Below are positions 34,699 to 43,147 of a stretch of 64,000 nt of DNA, one piece after another. The stretch spans positions 1 to 64,000 of the forward strand of contig NZ_CP022993.1 of NCBI RefSeq assembly GCF_002278075.1, given 5' to 3'. The DNA comes from Paraburkholderia aromaticivorans. GTDB lineage: Bacteria; Pseudomonadota; Gammaproteobacteria; Burkholderiales; Burkholderiaceae. The notes under the pieces are model-generated. The model was given only the letters and a program-made list of their open reading frames with translations. It was not told the DNA's origin and did not search any database. Every line of letters begins with the position of its first letter. The first letter of the stretch is position 1. The translations under genes were made by a program, and so were the position numbers.

Positions 34699-35820
34699 TA
34701 GGACTTACGCAAAACGCATTGGGACCGACGGATTTTTGAGTTCACGGCGGAGGAAATCATCGAGCATTTCGTGTTTGACCTGGTAGAGCGTACGCTTCGT
34801 CTGTCGCGCGATGTCGGCCAGGCGGACCCACACCAGCACGGCGCTGGCGATATGGTTTCGCTGGATGCGCGCCTTGCGGCACGGGCAACGCTGAAGGCCC
34901 GTAAGTTGCTTGACCTCGCGGTGAAACTGCTCGATCTTCCAGCGCAGGCCACACGCGTCTTGTGTCGCCTGAGAGGAGTCCTGAGTGAGGTCGTTGGTCA
35001 CGACCCAGTCCGTGCGGTGTGTGGACACCTCGACCCGGAACAGCTTCACCTTGTGATGTTTCGGAAAGCCCCTGATTTTGATTGTCTTGCCGTGCGCGAG
35101 AGTCTCAGCATCCCATTCCAGCGAATCAACATGCCGGTAGGGCGATTTGCCTCCGGAGTCGTCGACCAGCCGGTTGCTCCGCAACGGGCAGTAGTACGTC
35201 TTGCCCAGCGACTCGATGAACAGCATCAGATCCTTCGTGGCGTACCACGTATCCATCAGGACGCGGCGAAACGGCAAGCCCTTGTGATGAACCGCATTGG
35301 TCAGCATGTCGCGCACGTGATCGAGCTTGGACCTGCCATCGCCGTCCGGATCGTAGATGCGGTAATCGATGACCCAGTATTCTCCGCTGTGCGGGTTCAC
35401 GTAGACGCAGTTCACCACGCCGATGCCCTTGATGAGGCCGTGAGCGTTGCCGCTGTATTGGCGCCGCACGAGCTCGATCTTGTGCGAGAAATCCTTGTCG
35501 GTCACGGAGTCGTCGAACACGATGCAGCCGTCGTCATGCGGGACGATCTGCGCGCGCACGTTGTCCCACACGAGGCGCGGCGTCATGTGCTCGCGGCGCA
35601 AAAACCGGTTGATGGCATCGTGGCTCATATCGTCGACGTGGTCGGCAAAGTTGGTCAGCGTGCAGTTGGTCGGGCTCGTCAGCAGGTACTGGCAGTAGCC
35701 CAGGCGGCTCAGATGTTTCGTCATGCCCTCAACATTACGAAACTCCGCGCCGCTCCGGGTTTACGTCGTTTTGTAACAATTCGTGTCCGCGTTCACGCGC
35801 GGCTTTTTGCGTAAGTCCTA
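34699..35820 (-). mobile_element. IS701-family insertion sequence, copy 1, 1122 bp
   Basis: The ends are inverted TAGGACTTACGCAAAA (34699-34714) and TTTTGCGTAAGTCCTA at the right. It is the same element as 62858-63979. The flanking 5 bases differ (acctt left, actca right), so no target duplication is seen here, unlike copy 2. That suggests one flank was changed by recombination after insertion. Confidence 0.85.
34705..35724 (-). CDS. IS701-family transposase, copy 1
   Basis: The 339-residue DDE (DDE_5-like) transposase has IVFDDSVTDKDFSH near residue 70 with the first Asp, RRVLMDTWYATKDLMLFIE with the second Asp near residue 160, and CGLRWKIEQFHREVKQLTG with the catalytic Glu near residue 280. 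It is close in pattern to cyanobacterial IS701 proteins of similar length. The gene ends 6 bases inside the terminal repeat. The 347-residue frame on the other strand is a composition shadow. Confidence 0.88.
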   Translation of the reverse strand: MTKHLSRLGYCQYLLTSPTNCTLTNFADHVDDMSHDAINRFLRREHMTPRLVWDNVRAQIVPHDDGCIVFDDSVTDKDFSHKIELVRRQYSGNAHGLIKGIGVVNCVYVNPHSGEYWVIDYRIYDPDGDGRSKLDHVRDMLTNAVHHKGLPFRRVLMDTWYATKDLMLFIESLGKTYYCPLRSNRLVDDSGGKSPYRHVDSLEWDAETLAHGKTIKIRGFPKHHKVKLFRVEVSTHRTDWVVTNDLTQDSSQATQDACGLRWKIEQFHREVKQLTGLQRCPCRKARIQRNHIASAVLVWVRLADIARQTKRTLYQVKHEMLDDFLRRELKNPSVPMRFA

Positions 35821-36106
35821 ACTCAATGACTTGAACTTCTCTGCGATCCCAGCTTCGTTCTCATCCATCCCTTCATCCTATCCGGGCACGTCAACTTGTA
35901 AAAGTTATTTTTTGACAGTTCCTAAGTCCTACAATATTGTCAACTTCCTGGTCTTCGTACCGCCGAAGTGCCGATGCGTTGGGAAAGCCTCGAGAGTGAG
36001 ATGTGTTTGACCCCCTCACAGTAAGGCACTGCTGCTACCGATGGATTGCGCCTCGGCGCGTGAGCTGTCGCTGACGCGCAACGGCGCCTTTCGCATAGAG
36101 GCGACG
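35821..36106. other. Non-coding stretch between IS701 copy 1 and the GntR gene
   Basis: There is no gene here. A TTGACA box (35912-35917) and TATTGT (35935-35940), 17 bases apart, form a plausible plus-strand promoter. TTGACA / TGTCAA (35912-35917, 35938-35943) are inverted, and ACAATATTGT (35931-35940) is a perfect palindrome that could bind the adjacent GntR regulator. Confidence 0.4.
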
Positions 36107-36820
36107 TCAGCCGACATAGATGCGGCCATATAACTCACGCACGTTCCGTTCGACCTCCTCGAGGCGGGGGCCGATATGCGTCGTCAGCAATTCGACGACC
36201 GCGTCGGCATCCCGCCGCTTTAGCGCGCTGTAAATCTGCCGGTGTTCCTTCTGCCCGGCCGCAAAGCGCGAGGCACCTACACCTAGATAGCGTAGTGCGC
36301 GAATCCGTATATTGACGGACCGAAGCGCGTTGAGCATTTCGGAGTTGCCCGACAGACTCATGATCGTTTCATGAAAAAGCTCGTCGTAGGGCACTACACG
36401 TGGAATTTCGAACGGTTGTGACTCAATGCCCGTGAACTGCCGCAACACGGCGCCGACCCTGTCAATGTCTTCGTCACTGCTCTTCACGACGGCAATCCTC
36501 GCGCCCGCGGATTCGAGGGCGAGCCTCAATTCATAAAGTTCGTAGATCTCACGCGGTTTAATGACCTTCCGGAAAAAACCTTTCGTCGGCACGAAGTCCA
36601 GCACGTTCTCAGAGACCAGACGGTTCATTGCCTCCCGTAGTGGCGTCCGGCTCACGCCCAGTTCGCGCGACAGCGAGCTTTCGTTCAGGCGTTCGCCGGG
36701 CCGGAGCTGGAAGCTGTGCACCATCGCCATAATCGCGTCGTAGCTCCGCTGGACCGCGGTTTCGCCGACCGGCGCTTGAGTAGTGCTTTTCAAGAGACTG
36801 TCTCCGGGAACGGGTCGCAA
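36107..36820 (-). CDS. GntR-family transcriptional regulator (FCD/FadR type)
   Basis: The 237-residue protein has an N-terminal winged helix-turn-helix (RLNESSLSRELGVSRTPLRE, about residues 43-62) and a C-terminal all-helical FCD ligand domain with Arg/His metal-site residues (ELRLALESAGARIAV, YDELFHETIMSLSGN, KEHRQIYSALKRRDADA). FCD regulators usually bind a carboxylic acid and control nearby catabolic genes. Its native target is not clear because IS elements bound it on both sides; the palindrome at 35931-35940 is a candidate operator. Confidence 0.88.
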   Translation of the reverse strand: MRPVPGDSLLKSTTQAPVGETAVQRSYDAIMAMVHSFQLRPGERLNESSLSRELGVSRTPLREAMNRLVSENVLDFVPTKGFFRKVIKPREIYELYELRLALESAGARIAVVKSSDEDIDRVGAVLRQFTGIESQPFEIPRVVPYDELFHETIMSLSGNSEMLNALRSVNIRIRALRYLGVGASRFAAGQKEHRQIYSALKRRDADAVVELLTTHIGPRLEEVERNVRELYGRIYVG

Positions 36821-36947
36821 CGGTATGCGCGCGAGGGGTTTCCAAAGGCGCTTTTCGAGCGTTCATTGTCGGGTAGCAGCGACGCATTGCTACGTCGCCG
36901 CCCCCTCTCAAGAAACCATTTTAAGCACATGATTTGATTGCTTGTTT

Positions 36948-38294
36948 TCAAGCGGATTGTCCTTGTGCCTGAATTGGGACGAGTTCGAGACCCATGGCTG
37001 CGGCTTTTCTCCTGAGGTGGTAGATCACGCGCTGCTGGTAGCGTTCTTCGTAGTAGGCCTGCCCCTGATCGACATAGGCGGTGCCTTTGGTCAGCATGGC
37101 GTAGACCAGGTGGGCGAGCTTGTGTGCGACCGCTGTCACGGCCTTGCCCTTGTCCAACCGCCCGCACATTCGACGATAGTAGGCGCCCAGAGCCGACTGA
37201 CTGGGGCGGAGTGCAGCGGCAGCCAGTTTCAGAGCTTGAGCAGCGCGATTAGCGTTGCCCTTGGTGGCCCCTGACAGGCGCTTGCCTCCAGAGATCTTGG
37301 TGCCAGGAGACAAGCCCAGCCATGAGGCGAAGTGCTTGGCGTTCCGAAAGCGCGACAGATCTGGGCCGATCTCGGCGATTACCTTGAGTGCGGTCGTAAT
37401 GTCGATGCCGTCAATCGCGGTCAGGTCAACGCCGCAGATGCGGAAGAGATAGGTGCGTGCATCAAACTTAGGGGCATTTTTGGCCTTGCCGACGCGGCGC
37501 CTGGACGGCCCGGGTTCAGCTTCGCTCCGGCTCAACGCCATAAGCATGCTCTCCAGTTGGACGGCACAGCGCTGTAGCGCTTTGGAATAAGCATCAAATA
37601 GCTCAACCGCCTGGGTCAAGGCGAACAGGTGTTCTTCCCGCCAGTTGCCCTGCAACGACTTGGCGATCTCTTCTTTGCTCGCCTCGATCCGGCCGTTTTT
37701 GAGGTCCGCCAGCTTCAGCGGGTCGCGCTCGCCGGCGATGATCGCGCGCAGAATCTTCTGACCTGGCTCACCGACAACGTCAGAAATTACATTGGCCAAC
37801 TGTACATTCATGAGCGTCAGCGCTTTCTGCATATGCTGCACATGCCGCGACTGGTAGGACAGCAGCATTGCGCGCTGACGCATCACTGAGCGTAATGCGC
37901 AAATCTCGTCCTTGGGACGAAACGCTCCAGACAGTAGTCCGTAGCTCATCAGTTGCTGTAGCCACTGGCAGTCGAGCACGTCGGACTTGCGGCCCGAGAC
38001 GTTTTTCACGTGGCGGGCATTGACCAGAAATACATTCAGGCCTCGCGACTCCAGCAACTCGAACAGGGTAATCCAGTACACCCCGGTCGACTCCATAGCC
38101 ACTGTGTCAATGCCGCACGAAACCAACCAATCCGCCAGGTGCTCCAGGTCTTCGGTGAAGCTCCTGAATTCCCGAACTGGCTCATCGTCGCGGTCTGGCG
38201 GTACGGAGACAAAGTGACTCGCCGAGCCAACATCAATCCCCGCTGCATTGGGGTTGGCAATTTCCATCCTCTTTAACTGGCTGCGCTGCGCCAT
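36948..38294 (-). CDS. IS110-family transposase
   Basis: The 448-residue protein has the N-terminal RuvC-like DEDD domain (NAAGIDVGSASHFVSV with the first Asp, VAMESTGVYWITLFE with the Glu, and NARHVKNVSGRKSDVLD with the final Asps) and a C-terminal transposase_20 segment (ICGVDLTAIDGIDITTALKV, FASWLGLSPGTKISGGK with the catalytic Ser-Pro/Gly region). IS110 elements have no usual inverted ends and use a structured RNA from their non-coding end; the exact borders are not resolved, about 36940 to 38350. It interrupts a group II intron gene on its right. Confidence 0.9.
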   Translation of the reverse strand: MAQRSQLKRMEIANPNAAGIDVGSASHFVSVPPDRDDEPVREFRSFTEDLEHLADWLVSCGIDTVAMESTGVYWITLFELLESRGLNVFLVNARHVKNVSGRKSDVLDCQWLQQLMSYGLLSGAFRPKDEICALRSVMRQRAMLLSYQSRHVQHMQKALTLMNVQLANVISDVVGEPGQKILRAIIAGERDPLKLADLKNGRIEASKEEIAKSLQGNWREEHLFALTQAVELFDAYSKALQRCAVQLESMLMALSRSEAEPGPSRRRVGKAKNAPKFDARTYLFRICGVDLTAIDGIDITTALKVIAEIGPDLSRFRNAKHFASWLGLSPGTKISGGKRLSGATKGNANRAAQALKLAAAALRPSQSALGAYYRRMCGRLDKGKAVTAVAHKLAHLVYAMLTKGTAYVDQGQAYYEERYQQRVIYHLRRKAAAMGLELVPIQAQGQSA

Positions 38295-38344
38295 TGACTA
38301 CTCCCTCATATGTGGAAGAGTGCCGCGCCGCCGACGGTACGTCG

Positions 38345-39043
38345 TCATTGCTCATCCGTTGAGTGAAGGACACGATTGTGAAGGTAGCCAGCCTTCAACC
38401 ACTTCCGCAATATCGCCTTGTCCGTGGGGATGTTGGCGATCAGCCAGTCATGCGAGATTTCGTCGAAGCAGCTGCGGATGTCAGCCTCTAGAATCCACTG
38501 AGCGCAAGCACGGCCGCCCAATGCTATGAAGCACTGACCGATCGCATCGTGCGTGGACCGGGCAGACCTGAATCCATATGAATTGGGGTCTGCCGTCGTT
38601 TCCGCGATGGGCTCGAGGGCGAGCAGATGCAGCGCCTGCCACGCTCTGTCGATCATGCACGGAATTCCAAGGGGCCGCATCTTTTTCCCGTCGGCCTTGG
38701 GGATGTATATCCGCCTCAACGGACGCGGCTGGTAGCCGCGCCGATTGAGCGACGACACTGCTCTGAGCTTGGCTCCCGGCGTTGACCATATGACGCCATC
38801 AATGCCGGGAGTACGTTTGCCGCGATTACCAGTCACCCGTTTCACGGCGAGTGCCTTGCCGCTGAACGAGTGGGTCAGCAACCATTGCAGGGATTTCACC
38901 TTGCTATGTTTGCCGGCCTGTTCGGCCTTCACGATGCGTGCTTGCAGCCGTCGAACCTCGCGATGACATTTGACCCAATCAATGCGGTGCCAATGTGTCG
39001 CGCGGTCGGAGGACGCACCCGCGCCGAGTTGATGCACAGTCAT
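38345..39043 (-). pseudogene. Group II intron reverse transcriptase, N-terminal fragment cut by IS110
   Basis: It starts at ATG 39043 behind AGGAGGAAAAGCAG and shows the RT0-RT3 part: GKRTPGIDGVIWSTPGAKLR, RRIYIPKADGKKMRPLGIP, DPNSYGFRSARSTHDAI and WILEADIRSCFDEISHDWL. It stops at VLHSTDE, just before the QGG and YADD motifs, where IS110 sequence begins. The 5' leader of the intron lies at about 39044-39475. It is a non-functional remnant of a different intron type from the other two in this window. Confidence 0.87.
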
Positions 39044-39513
39044 CTGCTTTTCCTCCTTGAACGGTTAATCAAGCTGTCTCGTGACGAAAGACCATGCGGA
39101 AGTCTGCCCGCTTTCGCGTGGGATGATGTTGTCGTGTAACGCAACCCCTATCCGACCCATTACAGGTCAGTCTTCGCTTTTTCCGCACTCCCATGCCCGC
39201 ACCGCCATCAGCCTTCCTCGCGGTCGGCCTGCCCGATTGGGCGGCTGTACGGGGTTTCCGTGTTCCACACAGCTCGCAAGAATGGTTTAGGTTCCGCCTT
39301 TTCACCGGCAGCGTTGTCGTCCGTGCCGCCCCACTATACAAAGAGCGGACCCGCTACTTCCCATTTTGGGTCAGGCCTGTCAGTGTCTTTGGCCTGTTTG
39401 CGATGACGGTGTTTAAACAGCGATTCAGATGCCTTAACCTTGCCATCCAGTCAGATCTCCTTCCGCGTCGACACTTGCAGAAGCGCCTTGGTCTCACAAC
39501 TTCAGCGTGGCTT

Positions 39514-40841
39514 GTCGAGTAGCCCGGCGGAACTTCCCCGCCAGGCCCTCACAGATCCGTACGTGAACCTCTCGGTTCATACGGCTCTTGTCATCCAGCC
39601 GATGGCAATACCCCTAGCGTCCAGTGGTACAGCAGATCCGGCGCACGCTCGGCTATCCGCCTGAGCCAGGTCCGGGCCTTGGCACGACTCCGTTTAAACC
39701 GGCGGTATTTACGTACCGCCCATTTCGCCAGGATGTCGTTGAGGTGGGCGATCACGCGCTTGAACTCGCTCATGTAGAACGCCGCGTAATAGTTCCACCA
39801 TCCTCGCAAGGCTGGATTGGCCCGCGCGGCGATGTCCTCGATCCCAGCATCCGTCCAGCGGCCGATATCCCACATCCGCATTCGCTCGCGGATGCGTTTC
39901 GCGGCCTTGCCGCTGAGGGCAGGACTGAAACTGTTGAAGTAAACGCCGCGCTTGCTTTTGGCCAGCCGGCCACGGAAGGTGTAGCCCAGAAAGTCAAAGC
40001 TCGTGTTGGGATAGTCGTTCTTGCGATTCCCATCCCGGCAGTACACGATCCTCGTCTTCTCAGGATGCAATTCCAGACCACAGGCCATCAGCCGTGCACC
40101 GATTGCCTCCTGCAACCGTCTGGCTTCGGCTTCGCTTTTGCAGTGGACCAATCCATCGTCCGCATACCGCACGAACGACGTGTCCGGAAAGTGCCTCGCC
40201 ATCCAGGTATCAATGGCATAATGCATATAGAGATTAAACAGTACCGGGCTGACCACACCACCCTGCGGCGTGCCCTGTGTCCGCGACACCATTTCCTGCC
40301 CCCTCATCATCGGCGCCTTCAGCCAGCGTTCCACGTACAGCTCCACCCATGTGCAGCGGGCATGTTGCCGCACCGCTTTCATCATGAGTTCGTGATCAAC
40401 ATGGTCAAACGCACCTTTGATGTCAAATTCCAGTACCCAGTTGTATTTCCAGCATCGACCCCGGACAGCAGCAATCGCGTCCAGCGCCGACCTGGAAGGA
40501 CGGTAAGCATAGGAATCAGGATGGAAACAGGGCTCTACCTGTGCTTCAAGATAATTGCGTGCAACCGCTTGGGCAACGCGGTCCGCTACTGTGGGAATTC
40601 CCAGTAACCTCGTGCGGCGCCTATCATTGCCCTTCGGAATTTCCACGCCACGCACCGGTGGGGGGAAGTAGCTCCCCGAAGACATTCGACTCCACAGCTT
40701 GTACAAATTTGGTCCCAGCCGCTGTTCAAATGCCTCTATGGTTTGCCCGTCCACACCGGGCGCACCGTGGTTCGCTTTTACCTGAAGCCATGCTGCCCAC
40801 ACAGACTGCTTCGTTATTGCAAACGGCCTGGCTCGACTCAT
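39514..40841 (-). mobile_element. Third group II intron (5' end not resolved)
   Basis: It contains the reverse transcriptase gene 39591-40841 and, after it, a classic domain V on the minus strand starting GAGCCGTATGAACCGAGAGG (39554-39587), then a domain VI stem ending CTACTCGAC at 39514. The 5' end should lie beyond 40841, somewhere before about 41350, but I cannot fix it. The truncated intron begins only 38 bases further along (about 39475), so the two stand in tandem. Confidence 0.7.
39591..40841 (-). CDS. ltrA: Group II intron reverse transcriptase/maturase
   Basis: The 416-residue protein has RT motifs GAPGVDGQTIEAFEQRL, RGVEIPKGNDRRRTRLLGIP, FHPDSYAYRPSRSALDAI, WVLEFDIKGAFDHVDHELM, TPQGGVVSPVLFNLYMHYA and FVRYADDGLVHC with the catalytic YADD. 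The maturase part shows NPALRGWWNYYAAFYMSEF. There is no HNH domain. The gene is complete and precedes an intact domain V, so this intron may still splice. Confidence 0.92.
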   Translation of the reverse strand: MSRARPFAITKQSVWAAWLQVKANHGAPGVDGQTIEAFEQRLGPNLYKLWSRMSSGSYFPPPVRGVEIPKGNDRRRTRLLGIPTVADRVAQAVARNYLEAQVEPCFHPDSYAYRPSRSALDAIAAVRGRCWKYNWVLEFDIKGAFDHVDHELMMKAVRQHARCTWVELYVERWLKAPMMRGQEMVSRTQGTPQGGVVSPVLFNLYMHYAIDTWMARHFPDTSFVRYADDGLVHCKSEAEARRLQEAIGARLMACGLELHPEKTRIVYCRDGNRKNDYPNTSFDFLGYTFRGRLAKSKRGVYFNSFSPALSGKAAKRIRERMRMWDIGRWTDAGIEDIAARANPALRGWWNYYAAFYMSEFKRVIAHLNDILAKWAVRKYRRFKRSRAKARTWLRRIAERAPDLLYHWTLGVLPSAG

Positions 40842-41467
40842 CGGCTCATCCCATTGTCTGGTTGGCCCACAAGTCTTGCCGGATGACGCATTCCCTTCGC
40901 TCCACCCCCATTACGAGGCTTCACCGCTACTACGAAATGCTCCGCCCCTGTACCCCGCATCGGTACTCTCGCTTTCTTCGAGTCCTTCAAATCAAGCTTC
41001 TCCCTTAGCATCGTGATGACAGGTTCCTATGTTCCGTTCAATCGCCTGGAATAACGTCACGCCGTCTATATGCCGGTCGCCACCAAGCCAGTCATCAGGC
41101 TTCCGCTTGGTTTGTCCCAAGGTACGGCGTGAACCTTGGTTTTGACGACGAGTGGAAAAAGCTATCGACACCTCATCGACGGTTCGCTTGCGCTCGTCTC
41201 GTTATCCACACCTGACGCATTCACTGCGCCTTTTCCTTCAACGCTAACCACCACGCCTCTTAAACGCAGCAGCTTGAAGTGGTTTGATGCCTTCTCCTGA
41301 AAGACGACATCGAGGGGCCCACCCTCATCGATCAAACAGCTTTCATAGCACACACGCCGAGCTTCTTTGTCACGGTGGCTTCACACGATGCCGTTGCCAG
41401 CCTCGCATGCACCGATAGACTACGGGCGACGGAACGCCCGGTTTCCAGCCGCCCTACAGCGACGGCG
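40842..41467. other. Intron 5' part and unassigned sequence
   Basis: The right-hand part of this stretch should contain the structured 5' region of the third group II intron (minus strand). I see no convincing gene; the 63-codon frame at 41162-41353 has no recognisable product. Confidence 0.35.
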
Positions 41468-41499
41468 AAACAACGAACTGCGCGACTTTCACGTCGCAC
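41468..41499 (+). repeat. Left 32-bp inverted repeat of the catabolic module
   Basis: It begins AAACAACGAACT and ends GACTTTCACGTCGCAC. The reverse complement of 49898-49929 matches at 30 of 32 positions. Each copy itself contains a small hairpin GCGAC-TTTCAC-GTCGC. It lies 283 bases before the sigma-54 promoter. Confidence 0.8.
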
Positions 41500-41750
41500 G
41501 TATAGGTTGCTGCTCGCTGACTTACATCACTCGTGCCGCTCCGGTGCTCAAGCGGCACAAAGCCCATTCATCGCCTCGCATTGAATCCATTATATGTCGA
41601 TCTGCCTTACTTTCTGTATACAGATCAGAATTCACATTGTTGGACAGGCCTGCACACTATTCGAGCGCGCTGCACATTGGTGGATCGGCATCCGGTCTTG
41701 GCCAATCCGTCGTTTCCTTTGTTTTAATGGTCAAGCACGTCAACAAAAAA

Positions 41751-41767
41751 TTGGCATGACTGTTGCT
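41751..41767 (+). promoter_or_regulatory. Sigma-54 (-24/-12) promoter of the monooxygenase operon
   Basis: TTGGCATGACTGTTGCT fits the RpoN consensus (TGGCAC-N5-TTGCW): GG at 41753-41754 and GC at 41765-41766 are exactly 10 bases apart. Transcription should start near 41778, 37 bases before ATG 41815. An enhancer-binding activator is implied, such as NtrC for nitrogen limitation. Confidence 0.75.
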
Positions 41768-41814
41768 TAATGCTCCTTGGCGAATTTCAACGCAGTCTAG
41801 TCACGGAGCTATAA

Positions 41815-43107
41815 ATGTCTCGTCAAATGCACTTGATCGCATTCCTTATGACTGGCCCGACATCACACCATCACGGTATGTGGCGGCATCCGGAAAGCGA
41901 AAACAGTTTTCTCGATGCAGAACGATGGCGCACTTTGGCGCGCACGCTGGAAAGGGGCAAATTTGATGCATTTTTTTTCGCTGACGCGTTGGCCTTTTAC
42001 AATCCAACAATCATGGAGCGCGGCGGCCAGATGTCACTGCTTGACCCCGTGCCGCTGATAGCCATGATGGCTCAGGCCACCCGGCATATTGGACTGGGAG
42101 TGACCCTCTCAACGAGTTTCTTCACGCCGTTCGGCATCGCACGGTCATTGGGCTCAATGGACGTTCTGAGTGGCGGCCGGATCGCTTGGAACGTCGTTAC
42201 GTCCGTGAGCGATCGCGAAGCGCAGCAATTCGGCATGGCATCGCTGTTGCCCCGTAACGAGCGCTATGAGCGCGCAGACGAAGTGGTCCGAATCTGCATG
42301 GACCTATGGGAGAGCTGGTCGGACGGGGCACTGGTCATCGACAAGGCCAGCGGTGTATTCATCGATCCGCAGAAGCTCATGTCGACCTCGGTGCACGGCA
42401 AGTATGTCGGCGCCAATGGCATCTTCCCGGTGCCGCCGAGTCCGCAGCGTCACCCGGTCATCATGCAGGCCGGATCATCGCCGCGTGGCCGCGATTTCGC
42501 CGCAAAGTGGTCCGAACTGGTGTTCACACTTCAGCATTCGCTAGGCGACATGCAGGTCTTCTATGAAGATATGAAGCAACGCGTCGCCAGCGTCGGCCGG
42601 GCACGGGAAGACTGTTGCATCCTGACTTCGGTCGATCCGATCATCGGCGAGACTGAATCGATCGCTCGCGAAAAACAGGCCTTTATCAATGACCTTGTCG
42701 ATCCGGATCTCGGCATTGCGCTAGCGTCGGCGCATACCGGCATCGACCTCACCCGTTACCCGAAAGACCAGCCGATCGAGGATATCCAGGTCGAGGAAGG
42801 GTCGCGCGGTTCGTTCGACGTGATCCTGCAAGGCAGCAAGCGCGGCGGACTCACCTTGGAACAGGCTGCCAAACATTTCGCAACGAGCGAACTTTGTCCG
42901 CAAATCGTCGGGACCGCGGAAACCGTCGCCGATCAATTGCAGGCGATGTTCGAAGCCAAGGGCTGCGACGGCTTCATTCTGACACCTACCGAAATGCCGG
43001 GGTCGTTCGAAACCTTCACTCGTTCGGTGGTGCCTATCCTGCAGAAACGTGGCGTCTTTCGCACGGAATATCCGGGCACAACGCTGCGCGAAACGATCCG
43101 GTCATAA
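41815..43107 (+). CDS. FMNH2-dependent monooxygenase, NtaA/SnaA/DszA type
   Basis: The 430-residue luciferase-like flavin monooxygenase belongs to the nitrilotriacetate/pristinamycin/dibenzothiophene monooxygenase subgroup. Signs are HLIAFLMTGPTSHHHGMWRH at the N-terminus, KFDAFFFADAL, LEDPVPL-like LLDPVPLIAMMAQATRHIGL, GRIAWNVVTS with NERYERADEVV, and HPVIMQAGSSPRGRDFAAKW. It uses reduced FMN and O2 to oxidise an imported substrate, cleaving C-N or C-S bonds. The reductant would come from the flavin reductase that ends the operon. It follows a sigma-54 promoter and GGAG. The substrate is not predictable. Confidence 0.88.
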   Translation: MSRQMHLIAFLMTGPTSHHHGMWRHPESENSFLDAERWRTLARTLERGKFDAFFFADALAFYNPTIMERGGQMSLLDPVPLIAMMAQATRHIGLGVTLSTSFFTPFGIARSLGSMDVLSGGRIAWNVVTSVSDREAQQFGMASLLPRNERYERADEVVRICMDLWESWSDGALVIDKASGVFIDPQKLMSTSVHGKYVGANGIFPVPPSPQRHPVIMQAGSSPRGRDFAAKWSELVFTLQHSLGDMQVFYEDMKQRVASVGRAREDCCILTSVDPIIGETESIAREKQAFINDLVDPDLGIALASAHTGIDLTRYPKDQPIEDIQVEEGSRGSFDVILQGSKRGGLTLEQAAKHFATSELCPQIVGTAETVADQLQAMFEAKGCDGFILTPTEMPGSFETFTRSVVPILQKRGVFRTEYPGTTLRETIRS

Positions 43108-43147
43108 ACATGAGATTCTGTCCCCTCCCGTTCCAAGGATATATTCC

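Noticed and set aside
34771..35814. 347-codon frame antisense to the IS701 transposase (also 62864-63907)
   Set aside because: It mirrors the transposase gene in both copies and has no domain; it is a shadow.
41162..41353. 63-codon minus-strand frame near the third group II intron
   Set aside because: It has no recognisable domain and no ribosome-binding site, and lies where the intron 5' region is expected.
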